NCBI GenBank assembly: GCA_003602285.1
Contig: QZVU01000002.1
Coordinates: 62,001 to 126,000, forward strand
DNA: 64,000 nt
Direction: 5' to 3'
DNA from: Arthrobacter frigidicola
GTDB taxonomy: Bacteria > Actinomycetota > Actinomycetes > Actinomycetales > Micrococcaceae
Shown here one piece after another: positions 47,592 through 57,158 of the stretch (its first letter is position 1; every line of letters begins with the position of its first letter). The notes beneath the pieces are model-generated. The model ran no database searches, had not been told where the DNA came from, and saw nothing but the letters and a program-made list of their open reading frames with translations. Both the position numbers and the translations under genes were made by a program.

Positions 47592-48482
47592 TTACCGCTG
47601 GTCGACCGTGCCGATGATGCCCGCAATGCCCAGGCGTCGCTGGGCCTCCTCGGGAGAAATGTACCGCCCCACGGTGGGAAAAGACCCGATCGGTACCACC
47701 GAGTTGATGATCGTTCCCGGGTAGACATGCACCAGGTTCAGCGACTGCGCACCGTCCCGCCCGCGTGAGCCGCCCAGCTCGACACTGAGGTCCTGCGTGT
47801 AGCAGGTGGCCGAGGCCACCGACACCGGAATCCCGGCGAAAGTCGCCGAGGAGGAAAAGTGGAGGTGGCCGCCCAGGATTAGCCGGACATCAGTTTCCTG
47901 GAGCGCCGCCTCAAGCAGGTCCTGGCGGCGCAACTGCGTCAGGACGGCGATGTCCTGGATCATCGGCACCGGCGGGTGATGCATCGCCAGGATGGTGCCC
48001 TCCGGTGCCGGACGCGCCAGCTGGTGCGCCAGCCACTCGAACTGCTCCTCGCAGATCTCCCCGTAGTGGTGGCCCGGGACCGAGGTATCCAGGGTGATCA
48101 CCCGGAGACCCCCCAACTGGTAGCTGCGGTAGAGCGGCGTTTCGATCGGAGGCTCCCCCAGCAGGCCGGCGCGCAGCCGGGCCCGGTCGTCGTGGTTGCC
48201 CATGAGCCAGATCAGCTGTGCGCCCAGCATTTCGGCGATAGGTTCCACAATGCCGCGCAGCCTCGCATACGCCTCCGGGTGCCCCTTGTCAGTCAGGTCA
48301 CCGGTGAAAACCAACGCCTCCGGTTCGACGCCGGAGGCCACCGTCTGCTCAAGGAGCGCCCTCAGCCGCGCCCCGCTGTCCACCCCGCCGTACAGCAGCC
48401 CGTCCGCGACGAGATGGGTGTCACTGAGGTGCAGAATCACACGGCTGGCTTGCGGGTATTCAGTTGACACCTCGGCGCTCAC
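47592..48482 (-). CDS. Calcineurin-like metallophosphoesterase (CpdA-type)
   Basis: 296 residues from GTG 48482 (GGAGAAGC upstream). [68 protein letters not shown] and [17 protein letters not shown] are the five metal-binding blocks. CpdA enzymes hydrolyse cAMP, which fits a GlxR/cAMP regulon in this genome, though the substrate is not proven. It ends the leftward cluster that includes a stunted nucleotidyltransferase. Confidence 0.87.
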   Translation of the reverse strand: MSAEVSTEYPQASRVILHLSDTHLVADGLLYGGVDSGARLRALLEQTVASGVEPEALVFTGDLTDKGHPEAYARLRGIVEPIAEMLGAQLIWLMGNHDDRARLRAGLLGEPPIETPLYRSYQLGGLRVITLDTSVPGHHYGEICEEQFEWLAHQLARPAPEGTILAMHHPPVPMIQDIAVLTQLRRQDLLEAALQETDVRLILGGHLHFSSSATFAGIPVSVASATCYTQDLSVELGGSRGRDGAQSLNLVHVYPGTIINSVVPIGSFPTVGRYISPEEAQRRLGIAGIIGTVDQR

Positions 48483-48496
48483 GCGCTTCTCCTCCT

Positions 48497-48742
48497 TCAA
48501 TCCGCTGATGCGGTTGGTTCCTCGGCCGACTGGACGGGATGGACCTGGCCGCTGAACACGAACCCCATCAGGACCGCGATCCTGTACCACTGGAAACGTT
48601 TCAGCAGCCACTTCGGTGCCTGCGGCAGGTCAGCCGGGTCGACCTTGCGCACCCACCGGCGAAGACGACGTCGGCGCAGCGCTCGGCGCTGGCGCAGGAT
48701 GAGTTCCGGTGCCGCATCTGTGAACGCGGCGAGGTCGTCCAT
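48497..48742 (-). CDS. Small basic membrane-anchored protein
   Basis: 81 residues: [20 protein letters not shown] (strongly basic), [20 protein letters not shown], then one hydrophobic span [11 protein letters not shown] near 55-65 and an acidic end. The start overlaps the stop of the preceding gene (TGATG). Function unknown. Confidence 0.6.
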   Translation of the reverse strand: MDDLAAFTDAAPELILRQRRALRRRRLRRWVRKVDPADLPQAPKWLLKRFQWYRIAVLMGFVFSGQVHPVQSAEEPTASAD

Positions 48743-48936
48743 CAGGTAGTAGAAGAGGCCGAGAGGATGTCGACAGTGCGCTCAAGGCTGGTCCTGCCGG
48801 CGATGGGGGCGAGCTGCTTGGGGATGTCGAGCCCCCTCCGCGCGTCGACTCCTCCGCCGAGGATGACGGTGATGGTCCGCGCACCGGGCGCTGGACCTCC
48901 ACCTGGGACCTGTTTACTGCCCTTGGACTGCGCCAT
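48742..48936 (-). CDS. Stunted nucleotidyltransferase (IspD-like N-terminus)
   Basis: 64 residues from ATG 48936 (GGGGAG upstream). TITVILGGGVDARRGLDIPK then QLAPIAGRTSLERTVDILSA matches the N-terminal CTP-binding loop of IspD-type nucleotidyltransferases (VAAGxGxR and the PKQ Lys). The rest of the domain, about 170 residues, is absent: the gene stops and the next one begins. It is either a decayed paralogue or a short protein that kept the loop for another job. Confidence 0.6.
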   Translation of the reverse strand: MAQSKGSKQVPGGGPAPGARTITVILGGGVDARRGLDIPKQLAPIAGRTSLERTVDILSASSTT

Positions 48937-49090
48937 CTCCCCACTCGCCTTTCGGTTCCGCCGGAATTCCGTAATCGTACTAACACTTCTCCAAGGGGTC
49001 ACTGTTTTTGTTCACCTCTGCGACGGTCGCGCTTCGCTCCCCAATTAACCCCTTCAGGGTGGCCCGCTTCCGGCGCGGTAGCCTGAGGAA

Positions 49091-49552
49091 ATGGCAATCC
49101 GAGTACTGGCCGTGGGCCGGAAACATGAGAGCTGGGTTTCCGACGGAATTGCCCGTTATGAGAAGCGCCTCAAGAAGCCTTTCGACCTGTCCTGGCAGTT
49201 GCTCCCGCACTCGGCCCGCGAGGGCGACGCCGCCCGGGCCGAGGAATCGGAGCGGCTCCTGGCCAAGACCACCGACTCCCGCGACTACGTGATCCTGCTC
49301 GACGAGCGGGGCAGGTCCATCGACTCACCCGCCTTCTCCCGCACCCTGGGCGCCGCCCTTGACGCCTCCCGACCGGTGAGCTTCCTCATCGGCGGCGCCT
49401 ACGGCGTCGATGACACGGTGCACCGGCGCGCCGATTTCGTCCTGTCGCTGTCGAAGCTCGTGTTCCCGCATCAGCTGGTCCGGCTCATCCTCGCCGAGCA
49501 GGTCTACCGTGCGCAGGAGATCGCCGGGCGGCGCTCCTACCACCACGAATAG
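49091..49552 (+). CDS. rlmH: 23S rRNA (pseudouridine1915-N3)-methyltransferase
   Basis: 153 residues. MAIRVLAVGRKHESWVSDGI, RDYVILLDERGRSIDSPAFS near 54, PVSFLIGGAYGVDDTVHRRA near 95 (SPOUT knot, SAM site) and SKLVFPHQLVRLILAEQVYR near 120 identify RlmH. It methylates pseudouridine 1915 in the large ribosomal subunit. Length is standard. Confidence 0.94.
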   Translation: MAIRVLAVGRKHESWVSDGIARYEKRLKKPFDLSWQLLPHSAREGDAARAEESERLLAKTTDSRDYVILLDERGRSIDSPAFSRTLGAALDASRPVSFLIGGAYGVDDTVHRRADFVLSLSKLVFPHQLVRLILAEQVYRAQEIAGRRSYHHE

Positions 49553-49638
49553 CCCCCTTCCATAACGATCGGGGAACTCAATCCCCGGAACGGGCTCCGC
49601 CTCGTGCGTCACACGGGCACCACGTCTACTGTTGCTTC

Positions 49639-50313
49639 ATGACTTCGGGTACACCGCACTGGATCTTCGCCGCAGCAGCCATCGGCACCGCCACCCTGCT
49701 TGGTGCGTGCGCGCCGGCGTCCTCCCAATCAGCCGGAGCGGAGGCCCCGGCATCCTCGGAGGCAACGTCGGCGTCGCCCTCCGAGGTCGCGTCGGAGGCG
49801 CCGTCGACGCCGCCCGCGCCGTCGCCTTCTTCGTCGCCTTCTTCGTCGCCCTCCTCGACCCCTGAGGCGGATCCCGAACCGACCGCCGGTGACGGCGGGG
49901 TGTGCACTGCAGCTGATTTGTCCGGTGCGGTGACCACCGAGCCGGGCGCGGGCGCCGCCGGCAGCGCCTACCGGACCCTGACGCTCACCAACACCTCCGG
50001 GGACGCCTGCGACATGTCTGGCTACCCCGGGGTGTCCTACGTTGACGCGGCGGGGACGCAGCTCGGTGCGCCCGCGGACCGGGGCGAGCCGGGCAAGGCC
50101 TTCACGCTCGAACCCGGTGCCTCCGCGACGGCGGTGCTGCGGCAGGTCAACGCGGGCAACTACGGCGCCGACTGCGGCGTGGTGCCTGCCGCCGGCGTCC
50201 GCGTCTACCCTCCCGGTGCGACCGACTCCCTCGTCCTGCCGCAGGAGACCACCGCCTGCTCCGCCTCATCGATTGTCCTGATGACCGTGGGCGCCATGCA
50301 GCCCGCGGGCTGA
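49639..50313 (+). CDS. DUF4232 lipoprotein
   Basis: 224 residues. Signal peptide with lipobox LLGAC, a 55-residue Ala/Ser/Pro linker (ASSEATSASPSEVASEAPST and SPSSSPSSSPSS repeats), then a DUF4232 domain: VCTAADLSGAVTTEPG, AYRTLTLTNTSGDACDMSGY, YPGVSYVDAAGTQLGAPADR, with paired Cys likely bridged. A cell-surface protein of unknown role. The Ser-Pro linker would hold the domain away from the membrane. Confidence 0.88.
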   Translation: MTSGTPHWIFAAAAIGTATLLGACAPASSQSAGAEAPASSEATSASPSEVASEAPSTPPAPSPSSSPSSSPSSTPEADPEPTAGDGGVCTAADLSGAVTTEPGAGAAGSAYRTLTLTNTSGDACDMSGYPGVSYVDAAGTQLGAPADRGEPGKAFTLEPGASATAVLRQVNAGNYGADCGVVPAAGVRVYPPGATDSLVLPQETTACSASSIVLMTVGAMQPAG

Positions 50314-50378
50314 CGCGGCGGCCGCCCCCTTCATCCCACTCCGGCCGCCGCCTTCAGCCCCACCCCGGAGAGTCCGGA

Positions 50379-53300
50379 GTGAATAATGTCAGCACACTGA
50401 GGGATGATGTTGGGGTGACATCGGTGCTGAGCAGGTTCACCCCAGCCACCTCGGAGTGGTTCGCCGGTGCTTTTTCAGCGCCCACCGCGGCGCAGGAGGG
50501 CGCCTGGAAGGCCATTTCGGCCGGATCGAATGCCCTGGTGGTGGCGCCGACGGGATCGGGCAAGACCCTCGCGGCCTTCCTCTGGGCCCTTGACCGCCTG
50601 CTGGTGGACGGGGAGCATTCAGCACCCGCCTCGAACGGCGCTGCGGGCTCGAAGAAAACACCGGCAGTGCCGGCGCGCGGCACCCGGGTGCTCTACATTT
50701 CCCCGCTGAAGGCGCTCGGCGTCGACGTCGAACGCAACCTCCGCGCCCCGCTGATCGGCATTACCCAGACGGCCCGCCGGCTCGGCCTTCCCGCACCCTC
50801 AATCACCGTGGGGGTGCGTTCGGGTGACACCCCGCAGGCCGAACGGCGCGCGCTGCTCACCCGCCCGCCGGACATCCTCATCACCACTCCCGAGTCGCTC
50901 TTCCTGATGCTCACCTCGAAGGCCCGGGAGACGCTGTCCGAGGTGCACACCGTCATTGTCGACGAGGTGCATGCCGTCGCCGGCACCAAGCGCGGCGCGC
51001 ACTTGGCAGTGTCCCTGGCCCGGCTCGATGCACTGCTGGGCAAGCCGGTGCAGCGGATCGGGCTCTCCGCAACCGTCGAACCCCGCGAGACCGTCGCACG
51101 GTTCCTCTCCGGCAACGCCCCGGTGGAGATCGTGGCTCCGCCCTCCGCCAAAAAGTGGGACCTGACCGTCTCGGTGCCGGTGGAAGACATGACCGAACTG
51201 GGCGGCGCCACCGGAGGCCCCGGTGGGACCGACGGCGACGCGGTCCCGCAGGCGAGCATCTGGCCGCACGTCGAGGAACGCATCGTCGACCTGATCGAGG
51301 AGAACCGCTCCACCATCGTCTTTGCGAACTCCCGCCGGCTCGCCGAGCGCCTCACGGCCCGGCTCAATGAGATCCACGCCGAACGCCTCGAGCGCAACGC
51401 CGCCTGGGCTGCCGGGGACGGGTCCGCCGGAGAGGCGCCCGGAGGCGCCCCCGACGGGACAACCGATGCGGAACGGGATGCCGCTGAACTGGTTGCCGCT
51501 GAATCGTTTCCCCGCCGTGTGCCGGCCGCCGCGCCCGCTTCGCCCCCGGCACAGATCATGGCGCAGGCCGGCCAGAGCGCGGGCGCCGAGCCGCTGCTGG
51601 CCCGCGCCCACCACGGGTCGGTGTCGAAGGATCAGCGCGCACTGATCGAGGACGACCTGAAGTCCGGGCGGCTGCGCTGCGTGGTGGCGACCAGCTCCCT
51701 GGAGCTGGGCATCGACATGGGCGCCGTCGACCTCGTGGTGCAGGTTGAGTCCCCGCAGTCAGTGGCCAGCGGCCTGCAGCGGGTGGGCCGGGCCGGGCAC
51801 CAGGTCGGCGAGGTCTCCCAGGGCGTGCTGTTCCCCAAGCACCGCGGCGACCTGGTGAACACCACGGTGACGGTGGAGCGGATGCTGGCGGGAAAGATCG
51901 AGCCCCTCGCCATCCCCGCGAACCCGCTGGACATCCTGGCCCAGCAGACGGTGGCCGCCGCCGCGCTGGGCACCATCGACGTCGAGGAATGGTTCGACGT
52001 CGTGCGCCGGTCCGCGCCGTTTGCCACCCTGCCGCGCTCGGCCTTCGACGCAACCCTTGACCTGCTCGCCGGGCGGTACCCCTCCGATGAGTTCGCCGGG
52101 CTGCGGCCGCGGATCATTTGGGACCGGACCGAGGGGACCATCACCGGGCGCCCCGGAGCCCAGCGCCTCGCCGTCACCTCCGGCGGCACCATCCCCGACC
52201 GCGGCCTGTTCGGCGTCTTCCTCGTCGGCTCCGAGGGCGAGGGTGCGCGGGCGGGCGGCCGGCGGGTCGGGGAGCTCGACGAGGAGATGGTCTACGAATC
52301 GCGGGTGGGGGACGTCTTCGCCCTCGGAGCGACCAGCTGGCGGATCGAGGAGATCACCCATGACCGTGTCCTCGTCTCCCCCGCCTTTGGCCAGCCCGGC
52401 AAGCTGCCGTTCTGGAAGGGCGACTCTCTCGGCCGGCCGGTCGAGCTGGGCCGGGCGCTGGGCGCCTTCGTCCGGGAGATGTCCTACGCCCCGGAGGACC
52501 AGGCCCGCGAGCGCTGCCAGCGGATCGGGCTCGACGAGTGGGCCGCCGGGAATCTGCTGACCTACCTGAAGGAGCAGCGCGAAGCCACAGAGGTGGTGCC
52601 GAATGACCGCACGCTCGTCGTGGAACGCTTCCACGACGAGCTCGGCGACTGGCGCGTCGTCCTGCACAGCCCGTTCGGCATGCCCGTGCACGCCCCGTGG
52701 GCGCTCGCCGTCGGGGCACGCCTCGAGCAGCGCTACGGCATTGAGGGCTCCGCCATGGCCTCCGACGACGGCATCGTGCTGCGAGTGCCCCTGATGGAGG
52801 ACGAGCCGCCCGGAGCCGATCTCTTCCTCTTCGACGCCGAGGAACTCGACGGGATCGTGACCGCCGAGGTCGGCGGCTCCGCCCTGTTCGCCTCGCGGTT
52901 CCGGGAGTGTGCCGCCCGGGCGCTGCTGCTGCCGCGGCAGAACCCCAGCAAGCGCAGCCCGCTGTGGCAGCAGCGGCAGCGGTCGGCGCAGCTGCTCGAC
53001 GTCGCCAAGAAGTACCCGACCTTCCCGATCGTCCTCGAGACCGTGAGGGAGGTCCTCCAGGACGTCTACGACCTGCCGGCCCTCAAGGAGCTTGCCGCCT
53101 CCCTTGAGCGCCGCGAGCTGCGGATGGTCGAGGTCACCACGCAGCAGGCCTCTCCCTTCGCCCGCTCCATGCTCTTCGGCTACGTCGCCTCCTTCCTGTA
53201 CGAGGGGGATTCCCCGCTCGCGGAGCGGCGGGCCGCCGCGCTCTCGCTGGATCCCACCCTCCTCAACGAGCTCCTGGGCCGGGCCGAACTGCGCGAACTG

Positions 53301-55313
53301 CTCGACGCGAAGGTCATCGCCGACACCGAAAGCGAGCTGCAGCGACTCCGCCTGGACCGGCGCGCCCGCGGTCTGGAGGGCGTCGCGGACCTGCTGCGCC
53401 TCCTGGGCCCGCTGAGCATCGCCGAGATCGCCGAGCGCCTCGAGGGCACCGAAGCGGCCACGAAAGAGGGCGCCGGCGAGGAGGGTGCCGTAGCCCCGCG
53501 CGCCACCGAGGCCGAGGCCGCGGCCCTGGTCGAGCCGCTGCTGCGCGCCAACCGGGCCCTTCGCGTCTCCATCGCGGGCGTGGAACGGATCTCGGCCGTC
53601 GAGGACGCCGCTCGACTGCGCGATGCACTTGGGGTCCCCCTGCCGATGGGCATCCCGCTGGCCTTCATCGAACCCGTCGCCGATCCGCTGGGAGACCTTG
53701 TCAGCCGGTACGCCCGCACCCACGGGCCCTTCACCGCCGCGGAAGCGGCGGCCCGGCTCGGCCTCGGTGTCGCCATCGTGGCAACCGCCCTGCAGCGCCT
53801 CGCCGCCGACGGGCGCACCGTCGAGGGCGAGTTCCGGCCCGCCGAGGCCGCCCCGCAGGCTGGGGAGACCACCGTCGTCCACCCCGCCGCGCCGAGCGAG
53901 TGGTGCGACGTCGAGGTGCTGCGGCGGCTTCGGCGGCGCTCCCTCGCGGCTCTGCGGCAGGAGGTGGAGCCGGTCGACCCTGCCGCCTACGGACGGTTCC
54001 TGCCCGTCTGGCAGCACATCGGTTCGGGCCTGCGCGGGCTCGACGGCGTGGCCACGGTGGTGGACCAGCTCTCCGGCGTGCCGATTCCCGCCTCGGCCTG
54101 GGAGCCGCTCATCCTGGGCCAGCGGGTGGCCAACTACTCACCGGCCATGCTCGACGAACTCACCGCCACCGGGGAGGTGGTCTGGTCCGGTGCCGGATCG
54201 CTCGCCGGAAACGACGGCTGGATCGCCCTGCACCTCGCGGAAAACGCGCCGCTGACCCTCCGCCCCGACCCGGCGTACGAGCCCTCGCCTCTCTCCGCGG
54301 CGCTGCTCGAACTGCTCGGCGGCGGCGGAGGCTACTTCCTGCGCCAGCTCAGCACCGCCCTCGACGTCGACAGCGTCCCGTCCGAGGCCGACCTCGTCAC
54401 CGCCCTGTGGGACCTGGTGTGGGCCGGACGCGTCAGCAACGACACCTTCACCCCGGTCCGGGCCCTGCTGGCCGGCGGCCGGACCGCGCACAAGCAGCGC
54501 CAGCCACCGGCACGCGCCCGCACCTCCCGGGCGGGCCGGCTGGGGCGCTCACCGGGACGTTCCCTTACGAACAGTTCGATGAGCCTGGCCGGCGGGCCCG
54601 ACGGCGTTTCCGGGTACCAGCGCGCCACCCCTCCGGTCGCGGCCGGACGCTGGAACCTGCTGCCGCCCGTTGAGAACGAGTCGACCCTCCACGCCCACGC
54701 CACCGCCGAACTGCTCCTCGACCGCTACGGCGTGGTCACCCGCGGCGCCGTGGGCAGCGAAGGCGTGCCCGGCGGGTTTGGCCTGATGTACAAGGTGCTT
54801 GCGCGGCTTGAGGAGATGGGCCGGTGCCGGCGCGGTTACTTCATCGAGCATCTCGGCGCGGCCCAGTTCGCAGTGCCCTCGACCGTGGACCGGCTGCGTT
54901 CCTTCAGCGCGGACAACGATCCGCGTTCGGAGGCAGCCGGCGGACCAGCGCTCACGGCCACCGCCCTGGCCGCGACCGACCCGGCCAACCCGTACGGCGC
55001 CGCCCTTGCCTGGCCGCAGGCCGAGGGAGGGCACCGTCCCGGCCGCAAAGCCGGCGCCCTCGTGGTGCTTGTCGACGGCGATCTGGCGCTCTACGTCGAG
55101 CGGGGCGGCAAGACGCTGCTGGTCTTCACCGAGGACCAGCCCGCCCTCGACGCGGCCGCTGCCGCCCTGGTCGGCGTGATCCGGAGGGGCGCGGCCGACA
55201 AGATGGCGCTGGAGAAGGTCAACGGCGGGGAGATCCTCGACACCGGGGTGGGCTCCGCCCTGGCCGCCGCCGGTTTCTACACGACACCCAAGGGGCTGAG
55301 GATCCGTGCCTAG
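50379..55313 (+). CDS. lhr: Lhr-family large ATP-dependent helicase
   Basis: 1,644 residues from GTG 50379. FSAPTAAQEGAWKAISAGSN then ALVVAPTGSGKTLAAFLWAL near 53 (Walker A), TVIVDEVHAVAGTKRGAHLA near 190 (DEVH), LSATVEPRETVARFLSGNAP (SAT), SSLELGIDMGAVDLVVQVES near 435 and LQRVGRAGHQVGEVSQG. The long C-terminal part carries the Lhr-specific winged-helix/core domains. Lhr unwinds RNA:DNA hybrids and is induced by DNA damage in mycobacteria. A nei gene follows 50 bases later, a conserved pairing in Actinobacteria. Confidence 0.93.
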   Translation: MNNVSTLRDDVGVTSVLSRFTPATSEWFAGAFSAPTAAQEGAWKAISAGSNALVVAPTGSGKTLAAFLWALDRLLVDGEHSAPASNGAAGSKKTPAVPARGTRVLYISPLKALGVDVERNLRAPLIGITQTARRLGLPAPSITVGVRSGDTPQAERRALLTRPPDILITTPESLFLMLTSKARETLSEVHTVIVDEVHAVAGTKRGAHLAVSLARLDALLGKPVQRIGLSATVEPRETVARFLSGNAPVEIVAPPSAKKWDLTVSVPVEDMTELGGATGGPGGTDGDAVPQASIWPHVEERIVDLIEENRSTIVFANSRRLAERLTARLNEIHAERLERNAAWAAGDGSAGEAPGGAPDGTTDAERDAAELVAAESFPRRVPAAAPASPPAQIMAQAGQSAGAEPLLARAHHGSVSKDQRALIEDDLKSGRLRCVVATSSLELGIDMGAVDLVVQVESPQSVASGLQRVGRAGHQVGEVSQGVLFPKHRGDLVNTTVTVERMLAGKIEPLAIPANPLDILAQQTVAAAALGTIDVEEWFDVVRRSAPFATLPRSAFDATLDLLAGRYPSDEFAGLRPRIIWDRTEGTITGRPGAQRLAVTSGGTIPDRGLFGVFLVGSEGEGARAGGRRVGELDEEMVYESRVGDVFALGATSWRIEEITHDRVLVSPAFGQPGKLPFWKGDSLGRPVELGRALGAFVREMSYAPEDQARERCQRIGLDEWAAGNLLTYLKEQREATEVVPNDRTLVVERFHDELGDWRVVLHSPFGMPVHAPWALAVGARLEQRYGIEGSAMASDDGIVLRVPLMEDEPPGADLFLFDAEELDGIVTAEVGGSALFASRFRECAARALLLPRQNPSKRSPLWQQRQRSAQLLDVAKKYPTFPIVLETVREVLQDVYDLPALKELAASLERRELRMVEVTTQQASPFARSMLFGYVASFLYEGDSPLAERRAAALSLDPTLLNELLGRAELRELLDAKVIADTESELQRLRLDRRARGLEGVADLLRLLGPLSIAEIAERLEGTEAATKEGAGEEGAVAPRATEAEAAALVEPLLRANRALRVSIAGVERISAVEDAARLRDALGVPLPMGIPLAFIEPVADPLGDLVSRYARTHGPFTAAEAAARLGLGVAIVATALQRLAADGRTVEGEFRPAEAAPQAGETTVVHPAAPSEWCDVEVLRRLRRRSLAALRQEVEPVDPAAYGRFLPVWQHIGSGLRGLDGVATVVDQLSGVPIPASAWEPLILGQRVANYSPAMLDELTATGEVVWSGAGSLAGNDGWIALHLAENAPLTLRPDPAYEPSPLSAALLELLGGGGGYFLRQLSTALDVDSVPSEADLVTALWDLVWAGRVSNDTFTPVRALLAGGRTAHKQRQPPARARTSRAGRLGRSPGRSLTNSSMSLAGGPDGVSGYQRATPPVAAGRWNLLPPVENESTLHAHATAELLLDRYGVVTRGAVGSEGVPGGFGLMYKVLARLEEMGRCRRGYFIEHLGAAQFAVPSTVDRLRSFSADNDPRSEAAGGPALTATALAATDPANPYGAALAWPQAEGGHRPGRKAGALVVLVDGDLALYVERGGKTLLVFTEDQPALDAAAAALVGVIRRGAADKMALEKVNGGEILDTGVGSALAAAGFYTTPKGLRIRA

Positions 55314-55363
55314 AGGATTTGTGTCAGACGTCCGGCGGGACATTAGCACTCAAGGGGGAATCC

Positions 55364-56188
55364 GTGCCTGAGGGGGATACCGTCTGGCGGGCCGCCCGCG
55401 ACCTCCATGCGGCCCTCGCCGGAAAGGAGCTGACCCGGTGCGACATCCGGGTCCCGCGCTTCGCCACCGTTGACTTCACCGGCGACACCGTCGAGGAGGT
55501 GGTCTCCCGCGGGAAGCACCTTCTGATCCGCGGGGGCGGCGGCGGGGATGCGGAAGGGTGGGACATCCACTCCCACCTGAAAATGGAAGGGCTCTGGCAC
55601 GTGTACGCGCGCGGCCAGAAGTGGCGCCGGCCCGGCTTTAAGGCACGGTGCGTGCTCGAGACCACCGACAACGTCGTCGTCGGCTTCGAACTGGGTTTCC
55701 TGCGGGTCCTGCCCCGCTCGGGCGAGGAGGAGGCCGTGGGCTACCTCGGGCCCGACCTGCTCGGCGGGGACTGGGACCCCGCCGAGGCGCTGCGGCGGCT
55801 CGCCCTTCAGCCGGAACGGCCCCTCGGCCTGGCCCTGCTCGACCAGCGCAATCTCGCGGGCATCGGCAACGTCTACCGCTGCGAGCTGTGCTTCCTGGCC
55901 GGGGTGCACCCCCTGACGCCCGTCGGCGAGGTCCGGAACCTGCCCCGCATCGTCGACCTGGCCAAAAAGCTGCTCGAGGCGAACAAGCTGCGGAGCACCC
56001 GCGCCACCACCGGAAACCTGCGCGGCAACAACCTGTGGGTGTACGGGCGCTCGAACCGGGGCTGCCTGCGCTGCGGCACTCCGGTCGTCCTCGAACAGCT
56101 CGGCGACAACGAACTCGAGCTGCGGGACCTCTACTACTGCCCCCACTGCCAGCCGCCCTCCGACGGTGCCCGTACCCTTGAAAGGTGA
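55364..56188 (+). CDS. nei: DNA glycosylase/AP lyase, endonuclease VIII (Nei) type
   Basis: 274 residues from GTG 55364 (AAGGGGGAA upstream). PEGDTVWRAARDLHAAL at the start has the catalytic Pro-Glu; EEVVSRGKHLLIRGGGGGD supplies the Lys; LLDQRNLAGIGNVYRCELCF near 163 is the helix-two-turn-helix; CLRCGTPVVLEQLGDNELEL...YYCPHCQ is the C-terminal zinc finger. It excises oxidised pyrimidines. The longer frame that overlaps lhr is antisense noise. It overlaps the rluA start (ATGA). Confidence 0.94.
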   Translation: MPEGDTVWRAARDLHAALAGKELTRCDIRVPRFATVDFTGDTVEEVVSRGKHLLIRGGGGGDAEGWDIHSHLKMEGLWHVYARGQKWRRPGFKARCVLETTDNVVVGFELGFLRVLPRSGEEEAVGYLGPDLLGGDWDPAEALRRLALQPERPLGLALLDQRNLAGIGNVYRCELCFLAGVHPLTPVGEVRNLPRIVDLAKKLLEANKLRSTRATTGNLRGNNLWVYGRSNRGCLRCGTPVVLEQLGDNELELRDLYYCPHCQPPSDGARTLER

Positions 56189-57102
56189 TGAAGTCCCCCC
56201 TTCCGGTCCGCAACGGAGTCAATGCCACCCGCCTCCGCCTGCCCGACGAGGGGCCGTGGCCAACGGCCCTCGAGTACATCCTTGACCGCTTCGACCATGT
56301 GAACCCCGACGGCATCGCCGAGCGGTTCGACCGCGGCGAGGTGGTGGCCCTCGGCGGAACCGTGCTCACCCGGGAGACCCCGCTCACCGACCACACCTTC
56401 ATCTGGTACTACCGTGAGCTTCCCGTCGAGGACCGGCTCCCGGTGGAAATCAGCATCCTCCACCAGGACGAGGACCTGCTGGTGGTCGATAAACCCCACT
56501 TCCTGCCGACGACCCCCGGCGGCATGTATGTCGCGGAGTCCGCACTGGTGCGCCTGCGGGTGCAGCTGGGCCTGCCCGACCTGATCCCCATGCACCGGCT
56601 CGACCGGATGACCGCCGGCATCCTGATGTTCTCGGTAAACCCGGAGACCCGCGGAAAATATCAGCTGCTGTTCGAGAACCGCCGGATCCGCAAGGAGTAC
56701 GAGGCGGTCGCCCCGGTGCGGCCGGAGCTCGGCCTGGATGTTGCACCCCGAATTGTGCGCAGCCGCATTGTGAAGTCCCGCACCTACCTGCTGGCCCAGG
56801 AGGTCGAGGGCGCCCCCAACACCGAGACGGCGGTGAGCCTGATTGAGGAGAGGGCGGGCGTTGGCCGCTACCGGCTGCAGCCGCACACCGGCAAGACCCA
56901 CCAGCTTCGGCTGCACATGGCGGGGCTCGGACTGGGCATCCTCAACGACCCCTTCTACCCCGTGCTGAAGCCACAGGCCGCCGACGACTTCTCGAAGCCG
57001 CTGCAGCTGCTGGCCAAGAGCATCTCCTTCACCGACCCGCTCAGCGGCGCCGAGTCGTCCTTCGAATCCTCGCTGCGGCTCTCGGAGTTTCCCCCGAATT
57101 AA
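56185..57102 (+). CDS. RluA-family pseudouridine synthase
   Basis: 305 residues. ISILHQDEDLLVVDKPHFLP and LIPMHRLDRMTAGILMFSVN near 131 (catalytic Asp in HRLDR), then RIRKEYEAVAP and GRYRLQPHTGKTHQLRLHMA match RluA-type enzymes that isomerise uridines in rRNA or tRNA. The N-terminal S4-like segment is divergent (RLRLPDEGPWPTALEYILDR). It is translationally coupled to nei. Confidence 0.9.
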   Translation: MMKSPLPVRNGVNATRLRLPDEGPWPTALEYILDRFDHVNPDGIAERFDRGEVVALGGTVLTRETPLTDHTFIWYYRELPVEDRLPVEISILHQDEDLLVVDKPHFLPTTPGGMYVAESALVRLRVQLGLPDLIPMHRLDRMTAGILMFSVNPETRGKYQLLFENRRIRKEYEAVAPVRPELGLDVAPRIVRSRIVKSRTYLLAQEVEGAPNTETAVSLIEERAGVGRYRLQPHTGKTHQLRLHMAGLGLGILNDPFYPVLKPQAADDFSKPLQLLAKSISFTDPLSGAESSFESSLRLSEFPPN

Positions 57103-57158
57103 CCCGGGCTTGGCCCGAGTCCTCTGCTTTCCCCGGCAGCGGCCTGTAGGTTGGGTGG

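Noticed and set aside
51759-54017. 752-codon leftward frame opposite the lhr helicase
   Set aside because: High-GC antisense frame; lhr has full helicase motifs and codon periodicity on the rightward strand.
54824-56188. 454-codon frame giving nei a long N-terminus inside lhr
   Set aside because: The true Nei N-terminus (PEGDT with the catalytic Pro-Glu) begins at GTG 55364 behind a ribosome site.
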